From NCBI GenBank assembly GCA_022837505.1, contig JALHFZ010000079.1:1-7189 (forward strand): 7,189 nucleotides of DNA, read 5' to 3'. The notes under the pieces are model-generated. The model was not told the DNA's origin, searched no databases, and was given only the letters and a program-made list of their open reading frames with translations. This stretch comes from Synergistaceae bacterium (GTDB lineage Bacteria > Synergistota > Synergistia > Synergistales > Aminobacteriaceae). Position numbers and translations under genes: made by a program. Within the stretch, counting starts at the first letter, position 1; every line of letters starts with the position of its first letter. Shown piece by piece: positions 6,062-7,189 of this stretch.

Positions 6062-6098
6062 TTCGAAGGAAAACCACAGCGCCCGGTTTTCCTTTGAG
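6062..6098 (+). repeat. Strong hairpin in the leader of the SbcD-like gene
   Basis: AAGGAAAACC (6066-6075) and GGTTTTCCTT (6085-6094) are a perfect 10-base inverted repeat with a 9-base loop. Four further pairs (two of them G-T) can extend the stem outward to 6062 and 6098. It ends about 17 bases before the ribosome site of the nuclease gene. No T run follows on either strand, so it is not a standard terminator. The left arm overlaps the 10-base palindrome CCTTCGAAGG (6060-6069). Confidence 0.7.
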
Positions 6099-6127
6099 AG
6101 AGAAAACTTCCTGCAGGGGGTAGGCAA

Positions 6128-7189
6128 ATGGTTCGATTTCTGCATACGGCCGACTGGCAGATGGGAATGAAGGCCGCCCGATTCGGGGAGATGGGGAAGC
6201 GGGTCCGGGAAGAGCGCCTCGCCGCCGGACGAAGGGTCATCGAGGCCGCCCGGCAAAGGGAAGTGGATTTCATCCTGGTGGCCGGAGACCTCTTCGAGGA
6301 CAACGCGGTAGACCGTACCCTGGTTCAGCAGGGGGCGGACATTCTTGCATCCGCTTCCTGTACCGTCTTCGTCCTCCCCGGCAACCACGATCCCCTGGTC
6401 CCCGGCTCGGTGTGGGAACACCGCTGCTGGAAAGCCCTATCCAACGTCATCATCCTGAAGGAAAACGCTCCCTTTGCCGCTCCCGGCTGCACTCTTTTCC
6501 CCTGTCCCTTGAGGGAAAAACAATCCGGAGAGAACCCGACCAACTGGATCCGGGCGGAACCCGACGGGTCCCCCCTGATCGGCGTCGCCCACGGCTCCGT
6601 GGAGGGCGCCCTCATAGGGGAGTGGGACCACCCCATTCCCAGGAATGCCCCGGCCCGTTCCGGACTGGACTATCTGGCCCTCGGCCACTGGCACTCCCTC
6701 GGGACCTTTGAAGATGCCTCGGGGGCTTCCCGCATGGCCTATTCGGGAACCCATGAACCCACTTCCTTCGGTGAAAGGGACAGCGGAAACGCCCTTTTGG
6801 TGGAGATAGCCTCCCCCGGCGCCGCTCCGGTTCTTACCCCCCTCCCCACGGGAGGGCTGGAATGGATCTCCCGCACCGAGAGGATCTACGCCTCCGGAGA
6901 CCTCGAAACTCTCGGAAGGGAGATGGATACCCTTCCGAAACCAGAAAATACCCTTCTCGATCTTTCCCTCTCAGGCCTGATGCGCCCCTCCGACAGGGAG
7001 GAGCTTGACCGGATCACCGAACTGGCGAAGGTCCGCTTTTTGTGGGCATGGGTGGACCCTTCGGGGATGGCTCCGGCCCCGGAGGATGATTCATGGGTGG
7101 AAGCCCTCCCCCCCGGCCTTCTGAGGGAAGTGGCGAGGCGGATCAAGCTGTCGGAAGCCGAACCCGAGGTGAAGGTCAGGGCCCTTCTT
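6128..7189 (+). CDS. SbcD/Mre11-type metallophosphoesterase (DNA repair exonuclease family), N-terminal part
   Basis: The gene runs off the right edge; 354 codons are present with no stop. The start ATG at 6128 follows AGGGGGT (6115-6121) with a 6-base gap, and the protein opens with VRFLHTADW, the usual start of SbcD-like nucleases. Calcineurin-like phosphoesterase motifs appear in order: TADWQ (7-11, D9), GDLFEDN (53-59, D54), PGNHDP (84-89, N86/H87), AHG (154-156, H155) and LGHWH (185-189, H187/H189). HEPTSFGE (209-216) is the family's conserved segment after the last motif. These residues bind two metal ions, usually Mn2+, for cutting DNA ends and hairpins. The first motif has Gln at position 11 where SbcD and Mre11 have a metal-binding His; some relatives in this family appear to share this. 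Partners of this kind are SbcC- or YhaN-like coiled-coil ATPases, often encoded next downstream, which here would be outside the window. It is a cytoplasmic protein. The family call is firm; being true SbcD rather than a YhaO-like relative is not settled. Confidence 0.92.
   Translation, partial: MVRFLHTADWQMGMKAARFGEMGKRVREERLAAGRRVIEAARQREVDFILVAGDLFEDNAVDRTLVQQGADILASASCTVFVLPGNHDPLVPGSVWEHRCWKALSNVIILKENAPFAAPGCTLFPCPLREKQSGENPTNWIRAEPDGSPLIGVAHGSVEGALIGEWDHPIPRNAPARSGLDYLALGHWHSLGTFEDASGASRMAYSGTHEPTSFGERDSGNALLVEIASPGAAPVLTPLPTGGLEWISRTERIYASGDLETLGREMDTLPKPENTLLDLSLSGLMRPSDREELDRITELAKVRFLWAWVDPSGMAPAPEDDSWVEALPPGLLREVARRIKLSEAEPEVKVRALL

Overview
The window is bacterial chromosomal DNA with tightly packed genes. 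The outer genes are GC-rich, with many runs of G and C. An AT-richer middle section, roughly 3488-4127, looks like decayed or imported DNA. The gene set suggests an anaerobic, peptide- or amino-acid-using bacterium: a ferredoxin-type aldo/keto reductase, an M20 carbamoylase-type amidohydrolase, a MATE exporter, and a tRNA gene with an encoded CCA end. A Synergistota-like lineage would fit, but that is only a guess from gene style.

Left part (1-3487, all minus strand). Transcription runs right to left. corA (3487-2405) is a CorA-type divalent-cation channel. After a 141-base gap comes a compact three-gene unit: an aldo/keto reductase with a C-terminal iron-sulfur domain (2263-1232), an EamA-type ten-helix transporter (1222-308), and the N-terminal third of an M20-family Zn-dependent amidohydrolase (315 to beyond base 1). 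The last two overlap by 8 bases. The unit could be a small uptake/efflux and processing module for an amino-acid or carbamoyl-amino-acid derivative, but the substrate cannot be read from the sequence.

Middle (3488-4127). This divergent intergenic region is about 640 bases long and AT-rich. It holds a good candidate corA promoter with a long leader containing an inverted repeat. It also holds two short stretches that look like relics of mobile or accessory genes on the minus strand (a mutator/IS256-like transposase fragment and an N-terminal AAA-ATPase-like tag), a terminator-like hairpin, and a perfect 10-base palindrome with a TATACT box ahead of the next gene.

Right part (4128-7189, all plus strand). 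A complete MATE-family multidrug/cation antiporter gene (4128-5540) is followed by a stretch without recognisable genes. Next is tRNA-Leu(CAA) (5783-5868) with its own extended -10 promoter and a rho-independent terminator. Last is the first 354 codons of an SbcD/Mre11-type metallophosphoesterase (from 6128), whose leader carries a very strong hairpin.

No CRISPR array, intact insertion sequence, integrase or clearly new multi-gene system was found. The items most worth a second look are the hairpin ahead of the nuclease gene, the His-to-Gln change in its first metal motif, the palindrome over the tRNA promoter, and the relic-bearing corA/MATE intergenic region.
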